37,927 nucleotides of DNA, taken from positions 1 to 37,927 of the forward strand of contig NZ_FZON01000050.1 of the NCBI RefSeq assembly GCF_900188425.1, given 5' to 3'. The position numbers and the translations under genes were made by a program. The notes under the pieces were generated by a model. That model was not told the DNA's origin and searched no databases. It was given only the letters and a program-made list of their open reading frames with translations. Position 1 is the first letter of the stretch. Every line of letters begins with the position of its first letter. Source of the stretch: Antarctobacter heliothermus (GTDB lineage: Bacteria > Pseudomonadota > Alphaproteobacteria > Rhodobacterales > Rhodobacteraceae). Positions 30,548 through 37,590 of this stretch are shown piece by piece.

Positions 30548-30568
30548 AACCTGCCCTCGTGGCGGGTT
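30548..30568 (+). terminator. Rho-independent-type terminator before the endolysin gene
   Basis: AACCTGCC (30548-30555), loop CTCGT, GGCGGGTT (30561-30568), one G-T pair, followed by the T-rich TTCTTCGTTTC. GGAGG for the endolysin follows at once. It probably attenuates late transcription before lysis genes. Confidence 0.6.
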
Positions 30569-30589
30569 TCTTCGTTTCTGGAGGACACC

Positions 30590-31264
30590 ATGACCACGAC
30601 CTTTTACGACCATTGGCGCGACGTGCCAGAAAGCGCCTGGCGCTGGCCCAACTTCTCGCCCGCCGAAATTGCCTGCCGAGGCACCGGCAAGCTGCTGATC
30701 AACGAGCCCGCGCTCGACAAGCTGCAGGCGGTGCGCGACCGGCTGGGCAAGCCGCTGATCGTGCGGTCCGCATATCGTAGCCCGGAGCACAACCGCGCCG
30801 TTGGTGGCGCGACGCGTTCCAAGCACATGGACGGCGCGGCCTTCGACATCGCGATGTCGAACCACGACCCGGTCGCCTTTGAGGCGGCAGCCCGCGCGGT
30901 CGGCTTCCTAGGTTTTGGGTTCTATCCGCGTTCGGGCTTCATCCATGTCGATCTTGGACCTACCCGCCAGTGGGGTGAGCGCTTCCCGGTTCGGGCGACG
31001 GCCTTCGCCGAGGAAGCGCGTCCCGCGCGCGAGGTTCTCGCCGACAGCCGCACTATGAAGGGTGGCGGAGCGGCCGGAGTGGCGACGCTGGGCGCGGCCG
31101 GGGTCGAGGTGGTGCAGAGCGTCATGGCCGAGACGCAGACCGCCATCCTGCCGCTGGTGCCGTATCTCGATACGCTTCGCTGGGTGTTCATCGCGGTTGC
31201 TCTGGCTGGCATTGCTGTCACGATCTATGCGCGCCTCGACGACTGGAAGCGGGGGCAGCGATGA
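30590..31264 (+). CDS. M15 family peptidoglycan peptidase endolysin with C-terminal membrane helix
   Basis: 224 residues. The N-terminal domain is a Peptidase M15 fold: FSPAEIACRGTGKLLINEPALD, then SAYRSPEHNRAVGGATRSKHMDGAAFDI with the zinc ligands His and Asp (about residues 83 and 90), and FIHVDLG with the third ligand (about 122). A linker follows from about 140 and a membrane helix near 197-214 (LRWVFIAVALAGIAVTIYA) with a basic end. It would cleave peptide bridges in the wall; the C-terminal anchor is unusual for a simple cytoplasmic endolysin and suggests membrane-bound control. GGAGG upstream; ATGA overlap with the spanin gene. Confidence 0.85.
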   Translation: MTTTFYDHWRDVPESAWRWPNFSPAEIACRGTGKLLINEPALDKLQAVRDRLGKPLIVRSAYRSPEHNRAVGGATRSKHMDGAAFDIAMSNHDPVAFEAAARAVGFLGFGFYPRSGFIHVDLGPTRQWGERFPVRATAFAEEARPAREVLADSRTMKGGGAAGVATLGAAGVEVVQSVMAETQTAILPLVPYLDTLRWVFIAVALAGIAVTIYARLDDWKRGQR

Positions 31265-31518
31265 TCGTCAACATTCTCGGCAGGATCGCTGCTACCCGAT
31301 GGGCGAAGGCCGCGCTCCGCTACGGGACCATCGCCCTCACCATCGTCCTGTTCCTGCTCTCATTCCGGCGGTCCGGCGAGCGCGTAGGTCGGATCGCTGA
31401 ACGTCTCGAAACTACGGAGAAGGCCAATGAAATCCAAAGCCAGATGCTGGTGGCGGCGGCTCGTCGTCCTCGCAATCGCGACGAGCTGCTTGACCGGCTG
31501 CGCGACGGCGGGTTTTGA
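31261..31518 (+). CDS. Rz-like inner-membrane spanin
   Basis: 85 residues: a membrane helix near residues 21-36 (YGTIALTIVLFLLSF), then a periplasmic coiled-coil-like segment (ERVGRIAERLETTEKANEIQSQMLVAAARR). The topology (cytoplasmic N-terminus, one membrane helix, helical tail) and the nested lipoprotein gene in another frame identify it as the inner-membrane half of a two-component spanin. It disrupts the outer membrane in the last step of lysis. It begins inside the end of the endolysin gene (ATGA). Confidence 0.72.
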   Translation: MIVNILGRIAATRWAKAALRYGTIALTIVLFLLSFRRSGERVGRIAERLETTEKANEIQSQMLVAAARRPRNRDELLDRLRDGGF

Positions 31519-31675
31519 CACCGGCGGCGTAGGGGCATGCCCGCCAGTCGTGGAACATAGCAGGGAGCTCGAGGCACGGGCGGCCGAGGAACTGGCTTCG
31601 CTGCCGAACGGATCTGCTGTTATCGAGATGATGAGCGATTATGTGGTGATGCGGGATCAGTCGCGGGCTTGCTGA
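31427..31675 (+). CDS. Rz1-like outer-membrane spanin lipoprotein
   Basis: 82 residues from ATG 31427, starting inside the inner-membrane spanin gene in another frame; the overlap is 92 bases. The signal peptide (CWWRRLVVLAIATSCLTGC) has a basic start, a hydrophobic core and lipobox L-T-G-C, so Cys25 would be lipidated. The mature part is short, with helix HSRELEARAAEELASL. Nested or overlapping Rz/Rz1 pairs are the classical arrangement. This is the last + strand gene of the phage late operon. Confidence 0.72.
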   Translation: MKSKARCWWRRLVVLAIATSCLTGCATAGFDTGGVGACPPVVEHSRELEARAAEELASLPNGSAVIEMMSDYVVMRDQSRAC

Positions 31676-31743
31676 TAGAGGCGACACCCGAAAAAGCCTG
31701 CGGCATTCAAATTACTGATGTTCTCACCTCTCGGTCGCCCATT

Positions 31744-31780
31744 CAGGCGTGCCAACCCTGCCCATCGGTCGGCACGCCTG
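31744..31780. terminator. Strong hairpin after the lysis genes
   Basis: CAGGCGTGCC (31744-31753) pairs perfectly with GGCACGCCTG (31771-31780); 17-base loop; TTCCTATCTCT follows. It lies between the late operon and the leftward recombinase-ParB operon and is a likely terminator for the phage side. Confidence 0.5.
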
Positions 31781-31789
31781 TTCCTATCT

Positions 31790-31811
31790 CTGACCAGGAA
31801 CCCCTGGTCAG
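31790..31811. terminator. Second strong hairpin in the convergent region
   Basis: CTGACCAGG (31790-31798) and CCTGGTCAG (31803-31811) around AACC. Nine perfect pairs, ten bases after the first hairpin. No T-run. The rest of the 31676-31972 gap shows no supported gene. Confidence 0.45.
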
Positions 31812-31972
31812 GCGGCCGGCGAAAACTCGAGCCAGCCTGGTGGGCTCCGAACGGGTTCGCCGCCATTCCCACCACCGCACTTGATCCGCCCCACCGTGCG
31901 GCGTCTCCTGCGGTCCCCGCGCTTATCGGGTCCGGGTCCCCATTTTTCGCCATGCGTTCCCTCTTGGGACGA

Positions 31973-32908
31973 TCAGCTATCCGCTTTCGAACCTGCTTCG
32001 GGGTGCGCCGACAGCTGACCGAGATGGGCAACGATCTTGTGGAATTCGTTCAGAATTTCACCGTGGTATTTGGCGAGATATCGCGTAAGCCTCTCGTTAA
32101 GGAGCAGCCGCTCGACATAGCGACCTGCCACAACCAGTCTGAGATGGTCTGGCCCCAAGGTGTCCTCGATCAGCTTGATATTGCGCTGCAGACTTGCCAT
32201 TTCTGTACGCATGCGTTCCGCCTGTTCAGGTGACACTCCCGGATCCTTCTTTGCGACAGGGTCCACCAAGTCACCCGCTTCGGTTGCGGCTAAAATGGCA
32301 TCTGCGTAGGCGACAGAATAGTTGTTCGCCGCGATCATCAATTCGGCAGCCTGTATCTGGCGCATGGGCTTCATCTTGCGCAGTGCCCTGAAGCAGTTGA
32401 GCGGGCAATGCTTTGCTTTCAGGAGATCCGCGACTTCGGGACAGATCCCGTTCAGAAGTGTACGCTTGCGCCGGATCAGTGCCAAGTCCACGTTCAAGGC
32501 AGCCGCGATCCGGGCCTCGGAAACGCCCCTTTCGACGGCGCGCAGGATCATCTTGTGTTCCTGGATCGTCGCTAACCGGCTGATCCGCTTGTTGTATGTG
32601 AAGGCTTCATCATCGGTTGCAACAAGGCAGGTGACGTTCTCCTGACCCATCTCCTTCAAGACCTGCAACCTGACATGACCGTCAAGCAGTGTGAAAGTGT
32701 CCTTCGGATTTCGATTGCGAGCGATCACAGGCGGTTCGATCAGGCCAACTTCCCGGATGGATGCGGCGATCTGGGCGTATTTTGCGCTCTTGGCCACTGT
32801 CGCAGGCAGTTGCTTGACCGGCAGGATCGCAGCAATCGGGATGTTCAGGGTTGTTGGTTCAAAACCAGGTCTCACCGTCTGATCCGATGCTATTCTAGGG
32901 TCTTTCAT
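31973..32908 (-). CDS. ParB-like protein with RepB-type C-terminal domain
   Basis: 311 residues. The N-terminal ParB/Srx domain has IPIAAILPVKQL, YAQIAASIREVGLIEPPVIARN and FTLLDGHVRLQVLKEMG (GHxRL in place of the GERR motif of ParB CTPases). YNKRISRLATIQEHKMILRAVERG corresponds to the helix after the catalytic box, and VSEARIAAALNVDLALIRRKRTLL is a helix-turn-helix. The C-terminal half (KMKPMRQIQAAELMIAANNYS; ERMRTEMASLQRNIKLIEDTLG) matches the plasmid partition RepB C-terminal domain. No ParA is nearby. It is third in the recombinase operon, overlapping the upstream gene by four bases. It probably binds DNA and may organise recombination sites or segregate the element; this is inference. 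Confidence 0.82.
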   Translation of the reverse strand: MKDPRIASDQTVRPGFEPTTLNIPIAAILPVKQLPATVAKSAKYAQIAASIREVGLIEPPVIARNRNPKDTFTLLDGHVRLQVLKEMGQENVTCLVATDDEAFTYNKRISRLATIQEHKMILRAVERGVSEARIAAALNVDLALIRRKRTLLNGICPEVADLLKAKHCPLNCFRALRKMKPMRQIQAAELMIAANNYSVAYADAILAATEAGDLVDPVAKKDPGVSPEQAERMRTEMASLQRNIKLIEDTLGPDHLRLVVAGRYVERLLLNERLTRYLAKYHGEILNEFHKIVAHLGQLSAHPEAGSKADS

Positions 32909-33798
32909 GTACGTGCCTCCCGAAGACCGTCGACAATCATCTGCGGCAGGGTATCGAGACCTTCGGCCCTGAGCAGGGTCAGATAATTCTCGTCCTTCAG
33001 TAGGGACTGGAATGCGGCATCGATGAACAGCAAGTTGCTGCGCGTCTGGTCTGCCCTGCGGAGCATGTCGCCCTGGCGTTCGGCCTCTGCACGATAGGCA
33101 CGCACCAGCGCCGCCGATGTCATTCGGGTCCGTTTCCCTTTGCGCCCGGAAATTGCATTGTGTTTACCGTGGCGCTGACGCAACTCTACGAGGCGGCGTG
33201 CCTCAAGGAGCTTCTTTCCACGCAACTCACCCGATTGATAAGCGGCTTCCAGCGCTTTCTGAACATCGTCATCTTCCGCGCGTGCAATGTATAGCGCGAC
33301 GCTGAGTGGCATGTGGCCGGTCTCCACGGCAATCAGCAGCCGTTCCTCGCCCTTTGCAATCAGTTCTCCGATTTCGCGGACATAGGCGAGGGAGAGACCC
33401 GTCTTGCTGGCAATCTGTTGGTCAGAGTTTCCGCGTTCCCGCAACAGACCGATATCCTGCAACAGTTCGAGCGGGCGGTGCTGGCGCCGGGCAATATTCT
33501 CAATAACACTGCGCAAAAGCCGTTCTTCTTCATCGGCCTCTATAACGATGGCATGGATATGAGTCTGGCCGAGGGCAGCGAACGCCTCCATTCGGCCCTG
33601 GCCACATACAAGCCGGTATTGATCTTCGCCGCTCTCGACAGCACGTGACACTGTGATCGGCTTTTTCAGCCCCACCTTTTCGATGCTTTCAACAAGCTCT
33701 CGAAACGTTTTCTCGGAACGTTCACGTGGGTTTTCGACTGTTATTGCTGCAATCGGTATGCTCAGCACAGTCGTCGTCTGATCGAACCCGGTCACCAT
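32905..33798 (-). CDS. ParB/RepB/Spo0J family protein
   Basis: 297 residues. The ParB N-domain has IPIAAITVENPRERSEKTFRELVESI, VGLKKPITVSR and YRLVCGQGRMEAFAALGQ, where GQGR replaces the usual GERR. The third box IENIARRQHRPLELLQDI is well kept. The HTH is SDQQIASKTGLSLAYVREI. The C-terminal part contains a basic KHNAISGRKGKRTRMTS patch and a helical end. It overlaps the recombinase gene by seven bases and the second ParB-like gene by four, so the three are made together. It is clearly different in sequence from its downstream neighbour, so the pair is not a recent duplication. Function as a recombination accessory or centromere binder is inferred. Confidence 0.82.
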   Translation of the reverse strand: MVTGFDQTTTVLSIPIAAITVENPRERSEKTFRELVESIEKVGLKKPITVSRAVESGEDQYRLVCGQGRMEAFAALGQTHIHAIVIEADEEERLLRSVIENIARRQHRPLELLQDIGLLRERGNSDQQIASKTGLSLAYVREIGELIAKGEERLLIAVETGHMPLSVALYIARAEDDDVQKALEAAYQSGELRGKKLLEARRLVELRQRHGKHNAISGRKGKRTRMTSAALVRAYRAEAERQGDMLRRADQTRSNLLFIDAAFQSLLKDENYLTLLRAEGLDTLPQMIVDGLREART

Positions 33799-35369
33799 GG
33801 TGCGACTTCCGACACCGGGACGCGCCGCGCCATGTCGAATAAGAAATCGAGCGTATCGAAGCGGAAGGCATCCAGCATCAGGCCATTCTCCTCAGTAAGC
33901 CCCAGCCGGTTTGTTCGCATCTCGAATTGGGGCAGAAGGTAATAATCGAGCGCGGCCTCGTTGCTGCGGTCCATCCGGATCGCAATGGTGATATCGGGGG
34001 CAAGACCTGTGTCGAAGCGCACTTTCCAACGCAACGTCCCGGCATTGGTCTGACGGCAGCGCGCCACGACGATGGACGCGCTGAATTCCTCGTTTAGGGT
34101 CAGCAAACCAGTCGCGGCGTCCCTTGTAATTGTACCACCAAGACGGTTGATCTCGTCCATGACATGATCAACCGCGCTGGCGTGGAACGCTCGAAGCAGG
34201 CGGTTGATTTCGATGTATCTGTAGTCGCGATCTGGCTTGAAACCGACAAGTTCATAGGCGCGCAAAAGGCTTCCAAACCGATGGGCGTATGCACCACTGG
34301 AGGGCAGCCCGTCAGTCTCGTCGATCACCAGCCCGGATATATAGCCGTGACGCAGAAATAGTTTGTTCAGCCTTGCCAGCATCTCGTCATCGGAATACCG
34401 CCGGTTTCGCTCCTCAATGATGCCCTGAACCTTATGAAACTGTTTTTGTTCAACAATTGCATCGAATGCGCCATCAGCCCGGATCCACATTTCCGGTTCG
34501 TTTGCGACATGCTTCCGCTTCAGCTTGAATGAACGTCGGTTGTAGACGTTGTTGCCAATGTATTTTTCGTTGGTCAGGATCTGATGAACTGTTGCGCGGG
34601 TCCAGGCGCGATCAAGGTCGGTCAGGATGCCTCGCTCATTGAGTTCGGTCGCAATTTCGCGCTCAGACTTCCGTTGCTTGAGAAATCGCGCATAGATCCA
34701 GCGAACGGTCTCTACTTCCTCCGCAGGCCCCGGAGCAAGAATGACACGATCCGTTTGCAGGCTTTTATGCTCGCCGCGTTTCAGCTCGGCCTTCGGCTGC
34801 CCTTGCTCATCCAGCAGAACCCGTCTCAGTCCGTAGCCTGCCGCACCCCCTTGGCGATATCCCATTTCGATCAGACGGCATTGCCCAGCAAAGACCTTGG
34901 TCGACAGCTCGCGGCTGTATTCTCCGGCCATGGCTCGTTTGACGCCCTTGACGATGGTCGCAACCGGGCTGCCGTCATTCTCGAACTGCTCGGCGCAATA
35001 CTGAACCTGCTTGCCCGCGCGGCGGCAGATGTATTCGTAATAGGCCGATTCATCGGCATCCTGAAACCGCCCCCAGCGGCTGACATCATAGACCAGGATG
35101 ACGTCGAAATCGGCGGTACCTTCCTCCACATTCCGGATCAGGCGCTGCAGCGCCTCGCGCCCTTCGATCCTGAGGCCGCTTTTACCCGCATCTGCGTAGG
35201 TTTGGACAATTTCCATGCCCTGACTTGCAGCATAGGCGAGAATGGCGTCGGACTGGTTTTCGGTCGAGTATTTCTGATGTTCGGTCGACATGCGGACATA
35301 TTCGGCAGCGCGCCGAGGCGGGGGAGAGGGCTCGGGGCCGCTGGTCGTTTTCAAATTTGCTCCGGCCAA
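33792..35369 (-). CDS. Large serine recombinase
   Basis: 525 residues if started at TTG 35369; TTG 35354 has a better ribosome binding site (GGAG). ATG-Met27 is too late, since it would cut the first strand of the catalytic domain. Resolvase domain: AAEYVRMSTEHQKYSTENQ with nucleophile Ser28, DAGKSGLRIEGREALQRL, and VILVYDVSRWGRFQDADES with the catalytic Arg residues. The recombinase domain follows (ILTDLDRAWTRATVHQILTNEKYIGNNVYNRRSFKL), then a long C-terminal part without an obvious zinc ribbon. The enzyme would integrate, excise or invert DNA. It could be the integrase of this prophage or of a separate mobile cassette. Its frame continues upstream into a short leader after an amber codon. 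Confidence 0.88.
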   Translation of the reverse strand: MAGANLKTTSGPEPSPPPRRAAEYVRMSTEHQKYSTENQSDAILAYAASQGMEIVQTYADAGKSGLRIEGREALQRLIRNVEEGTADFDVILVYDVSRWGRFQDADESAYYEYICRRAGKQVQYCAEQFENDGSPVATIVKGVKRAMAGEYSRELSTKVFAGQCRLIEMGYRQGGAAGYGLRRVLLDEQGQPKAELKRGEHKSLQTDRVILAPGPAEEVETVRWIYARFLKQRKSEREIATELNERGILTDLDRAWTRATVHQILTNEKYIGNNVYNRRSFKLKRKHVANEPEMWIRADGAFDAIVEQKQFHKVQGIIEERNRRYSDDEMLARLNKLFLRHGYISGLVIDETDGLPSSGAYAHRFGSLLRAYELVGFKPDRDYRYIEINRLLRAFHASAVDHVMDEINRLGGTITRDAATGLLTLNEEFSASIVVARCRQTNAGTLRWKVRFDTGLAPDITIAIRMDRSNEAALDYYLLPQFEMRTNRLGLTEENGLMLDAFRFDTLDFLFDMARRVPVSEVAPW

Positions 35370-35384
35370 TTCAGCCCACCCGAT

Positions 35385-35471
35385 CTATTTCACTGGCATA
35401 TCATCCTGGCGTCTCCTGACGGTTGGCCTCGTGTTCCAACTCTGCTCAAAATTCGATTCTGCCGTTTTCAT
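35385..35471 (-). CDS. 28-codon leader ORF upstream of, and in frame with, the recombinase
   Basis: Starts with ATG at 35471 after a textbook AAGGAG (minus strand, 6-base spacer). Product MKTAESNFEQSWNTRPTV and ten more residues, ending DDMPVK, then TAG at 35387-35385. The recombinase reads on in the same frame, with five codons between the stop and TTG 35369. It may be a true leader peptide, a reinitiation device, or the original N-terminus of the recombinase cut off by a point mutation. Confidence 0.4.
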   Translation of the reverse strand: MKTAESNFEQSWNTRPTVRRRQDDMPVK

Positions 35472-35505
35472 GTCTCCTTCCAAGTATTTAACGGAAAGGG
35501 ACGAG

Positions 35506-35811
35506 ATGATGCGGATCAAGATGGGCACAGTTGTGCCGAAGATGGGCACATTTGTGCACCTTGATGCTCCACAGACGGACTATCGCCGTGCGATCGCCAT
35601 GGCACTGCACGAGGAGCTGGGATCCACCCATCGGGCGATCAAGTCGGCCATGCGCTGGACCGGCGCAAGCGAACGGACTGTGAAATACTGGTTCGCGGGC
35701 GAGCGGGGACCAAGCGGCGACCATCTCATCGCCCTTGCCCGAAATTCCGACGTGGTGCTCTATGTCTTTCTGGCGCTGGCAGACAGGCATGCCGAAGAAG
35801 AAGGCGGTTGA
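35506..35811 (+). CDS. Small HTH-like regulator divergent from the recombinase
   Basis: 101 residues from ATG 35506 (GGAAAGGG upstream). The first 17 residues repeat KMGTVVP/KMGTFVH, which follows from a 21-base DNA repeat. The folded part is YRRAIAMALHEELGSTHRAIKSAMRWTGASERTVKYWFAGERGPSGDHLIALARNSD. It resembles a helix-turn-helix with the recognition segment TGASERTVKYWFAG, like XRE-type or excisionase-type proteins. I know close relatives only as unnamed proteins near mobile elements. A later start (for example ATG 35599) would put the palindromes in the promoter. It is a likely repressor of its own gene and of the recombinase operon; inferred. Confidence 0.62.
   Translation: MMRIKMGTVVPKMGTFVHLDAPQTDYRRAIAMALHEELGSTHRAIKSAMRWTGASERTVKYWFAGERGPSGDHLIALARNSDVVLYVFLALADRHAEEEGG
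35524..35558. promoter_or_regulatory. Two operator-like palindromes spaced 21 bp
   Basis: GGCACA-GT-TGTGCC (35524-35537) and GGCACA-TT-TGTGCA (35545-35558). Centre-to-centre distance is exactly 21 bp, two helical turns, so two dimers would bind on the same face. They lie at the 5' end of the HTH gene and about 55-85 bp upstream of the recombinase leader start. Confidence 0.55.
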
Positions 35812-35840
35812 GCCGCAGGGCAAGAGGGCAATCCGGACGC

Positions 35841-35868
35841 TTGCGGCGTGAGTAATATTGGTTATATT
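35841..35868 (+). promoter_or_regulatory. Candidate promoter of the toxin-antitoxin pair
   Basis: TTGCGG (35841-35846), 16-base spacer, TATATT (35863-35868), then the antitoxin start at 35900. The AT-rich repeat AATATTG..ATATTG over the -10 could be the operator for ParD autoregulation. Confidence 0.5.
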
Positions 35869-35899
35869 GAACACAGAAACCCTGATCGGAGCTTGTGCA

Positions 35900-36160
35900 A
35901 TGTCCCGCACCACAACCATGACAGTCCGCCTTAGCGGCGCTCTCAGCGATTTCGTTGCAGCGAACGTAGGCGATAACGGGTCCTATGAGAACATCAGCGA
36001 GTATGTTCGTGACCTGATCCGGCGTGACAAGGAGCGGACGGAAGCAGAGGCCTTCGACCGACTGAAGGCCGAACTGACCCGCGCCTTCGCGGCACCGGAA
36101 GAGAGCTACAAGCCGCTCAGCGCTGCTGAAGTCATCGCGCGGAACCGGAAGGCCGGATGA
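35900..36160 (+). CDS. parD: ParD-like antitoxin
   Basis: 86 residues from ATG 35900 (GGAG at 35888-35891); the extension to 35858 overlaps the promoter. TTMTVRLSGALSDFVAANVG is the ribbon-helix-helix start, and GSYENISEYVRDLIRRDKER the second helix, which carries the conserved S-E-Y-V-R-x-L-I-R of ParD. The C-terminal tail (AFAAPEESYKPLSAAEVIARNRK) wraps the toxin. It neutralises ParE and represses its own promoter. ATGA overlap with the toxin gene. Confidence 0.85.
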   Translation: MSRTTTMTVRLSGALSDFVAANVGDNGSYENISEYVRDLIRRDKERTEAEAFDRLKAELTRAFAAPEESYKPLSAAEVIARNRKAG

Positions 36161-36468
36161 CCGTCCGCATCCAGGAGGCGGCCTCACTCCGGCTCGACGA
36201 CATCTACCGCTATACGCGCGACCGGTGGGGCGAAGCGCAGGCGGACCGCTATATCACCGGTATGTTCGAAGCTTTTGAGATGATCGAAAAACATGGGCCG
36301 TCGTCGAAACCTGTTCCGGCAGAGTTCGGCGTGGACGGATACTATTTCCAGTATGAAAAGCACTTTGTGTATTGGCGCTGGTTGTCAAACGGCGACATCG
36401 GCGTGGTTACAATCCTTCATGAGCGGATGCACCAAATTGATCGCTTCCGGGATGACTTTTTTGGATAA
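36157..36468 (+). CDS. parE: ParE-like toxin (RelE/ParE superfamily)
   Basis: 103 residues: EAASLRLDDIYRYTRDRWGEAQADRYITGMFEAFEMI, then a strand YYFQYEKHFVYWRWLSNGDIGVVTILHERM and the end IDRFRDDFFG. This is the two-helix plus beta-sheet fold of ParE; family members poison DNA gyrase. The pair would stabilise the element by post-segregational killing or act in phage defence. It is intact. It is followed by 87 AT-rich bases and the McrB-like gene. Confidence 0.85.
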   Translation: MTVRIQEAASLRLDDIYRYTRDRWGEAQADRYITGMFEAFEMIEKHGPSSKPVPAEFGVDGYYFQYEKHFVYWRWLSNGDIGVVTILHERMHQIDRFRDDFFG

Positions 36469-36555
36469 TCGATTTCTGATATTGTTTCGGCAAAAGTCTC
36501 GGCTGACCTTGCCAGATTTCAAAGTAATTGAGTCTTTTTATTTTCGAGGCGCGCG

Positions 36556-37590
36556 ATGAGAGAACAAGAATTCCGATCGTGGCTCGAAAGTTCGGGTTCT
36601 GATGAAAAAACAATCGGATCGAGGGTCAGCAGTGCGAAACGCATTGAAGCTGCCATAGGTGATCTTGATGAACGGTTGGACGCCGAGGGATACGAGACGC
36701 TTTCTGCTCAATTTTTGTACAGCGCTGAAGACGAACGTGATGACAGACCAAACCCGTCGCCGATTTCTATCGATGGAAATCTGCGAAATGGACTAGCGAG
36801 CTTAAAACACGCCTTGCGGCTCTACGACAGTTTTCGGAGCAGTGATCCATCAAAGCAGTCGAACGACGCAGTTGTCAAACAATTGGCGCGCGTGGAAATC
36901 GAAGGCGCTATGGATGCCTATGAGGCATATCGCGAAGCTGGTGAAGATGGGCCATTTCTGGGCAAGAATTTTCGAACGCCAAAGGACTTCTGGGTGCGCT
37001 CGTCACAACCACGAAAGAACCGGATTTTTCCATCGAAACCAGTTCATTATGGGGCAAATGGTCGGGTTGGGAGTTCTGGCGGCTGGGGAGGGCCGAGCTA
37101 TTCCGCTGCAGCGCTCCACAATTCCGGGTATATCATCGTTGATGAACAGGACCAACCCGTTGCCTTTCCGACAGACAAGCCATTCTTGGTCCGCGATGCG
37201 GATCGCATCCGCCTTTGCGCACTGAACTACTTCATCGCTCCTGCTCGCGAACGTGGGGAGGCCTATGTTTCGATCCGGGCAGGTGATTTGAGTAAAGAGT
37301 TAATGTTGAACGAGGCTTGGCCTAACGTGTGCCAGGCATTGAAGGGTAAGAAGTTTCAAGAGCTTGCCGGTGTGTCGCCGCCTGTTCAGGAAGGCCCGGA
37401 TGCGAGTACGACAACAACTTTCACGTTTGATGTTCGTGAAGACGGGAAGCAGCGGACAATGAAAACAATCACAGACAGCCAATCGCAAACCGCCACGAAC
37501 CTCATCCTCTATGGCCCACCTGGCACTGGTAAGACCTATACAACGGCGTGGGAGGCGGTGAGGCTTTGTCTGGGCGACGATACCGCCGCC
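36556..37590 (+). pseudogene. McrB-like restriction ATPase, 5' part, interrupted
   Basis: About 345 residues are recognisable. The N-terminus (EFRSWLESSGSDEKTIGSRVSSAKRIEAAI) resembles the SAM-like domain found in front of some McrB proteins. A middle domain follows (TPKDFWVRSSQPRKNRIF). The AAA motor then begins with LILYGPPGTGKTYTTAWEAVRL (Walker A near residue 320). Right after GDDTA the sequence loses all similarity: no Walker B, sensor or arginine finger. The frame runs on through GC-rich foreign-looking sequence to 37857. Codon use up to the break is more AT-rich than the phage. McrBC-type systems cut modified DNA. Most likely broken by an insertion near 37585-37592; a rearrangement is the alternative. 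Confidence 0.65.

Noticed and set aside
31657-31953. Minus-strand ORF of 98 codons, 20 bases after the second ParB-like gene, with a plausible GAGGG site
   Set aside because: It covers two strong perfect hairpins and overlaps the end of the spanin lipoprotein gene. Composition is Arg/Gly/Ala-rich, as expected of a shadow frame in GC-rich DNA.
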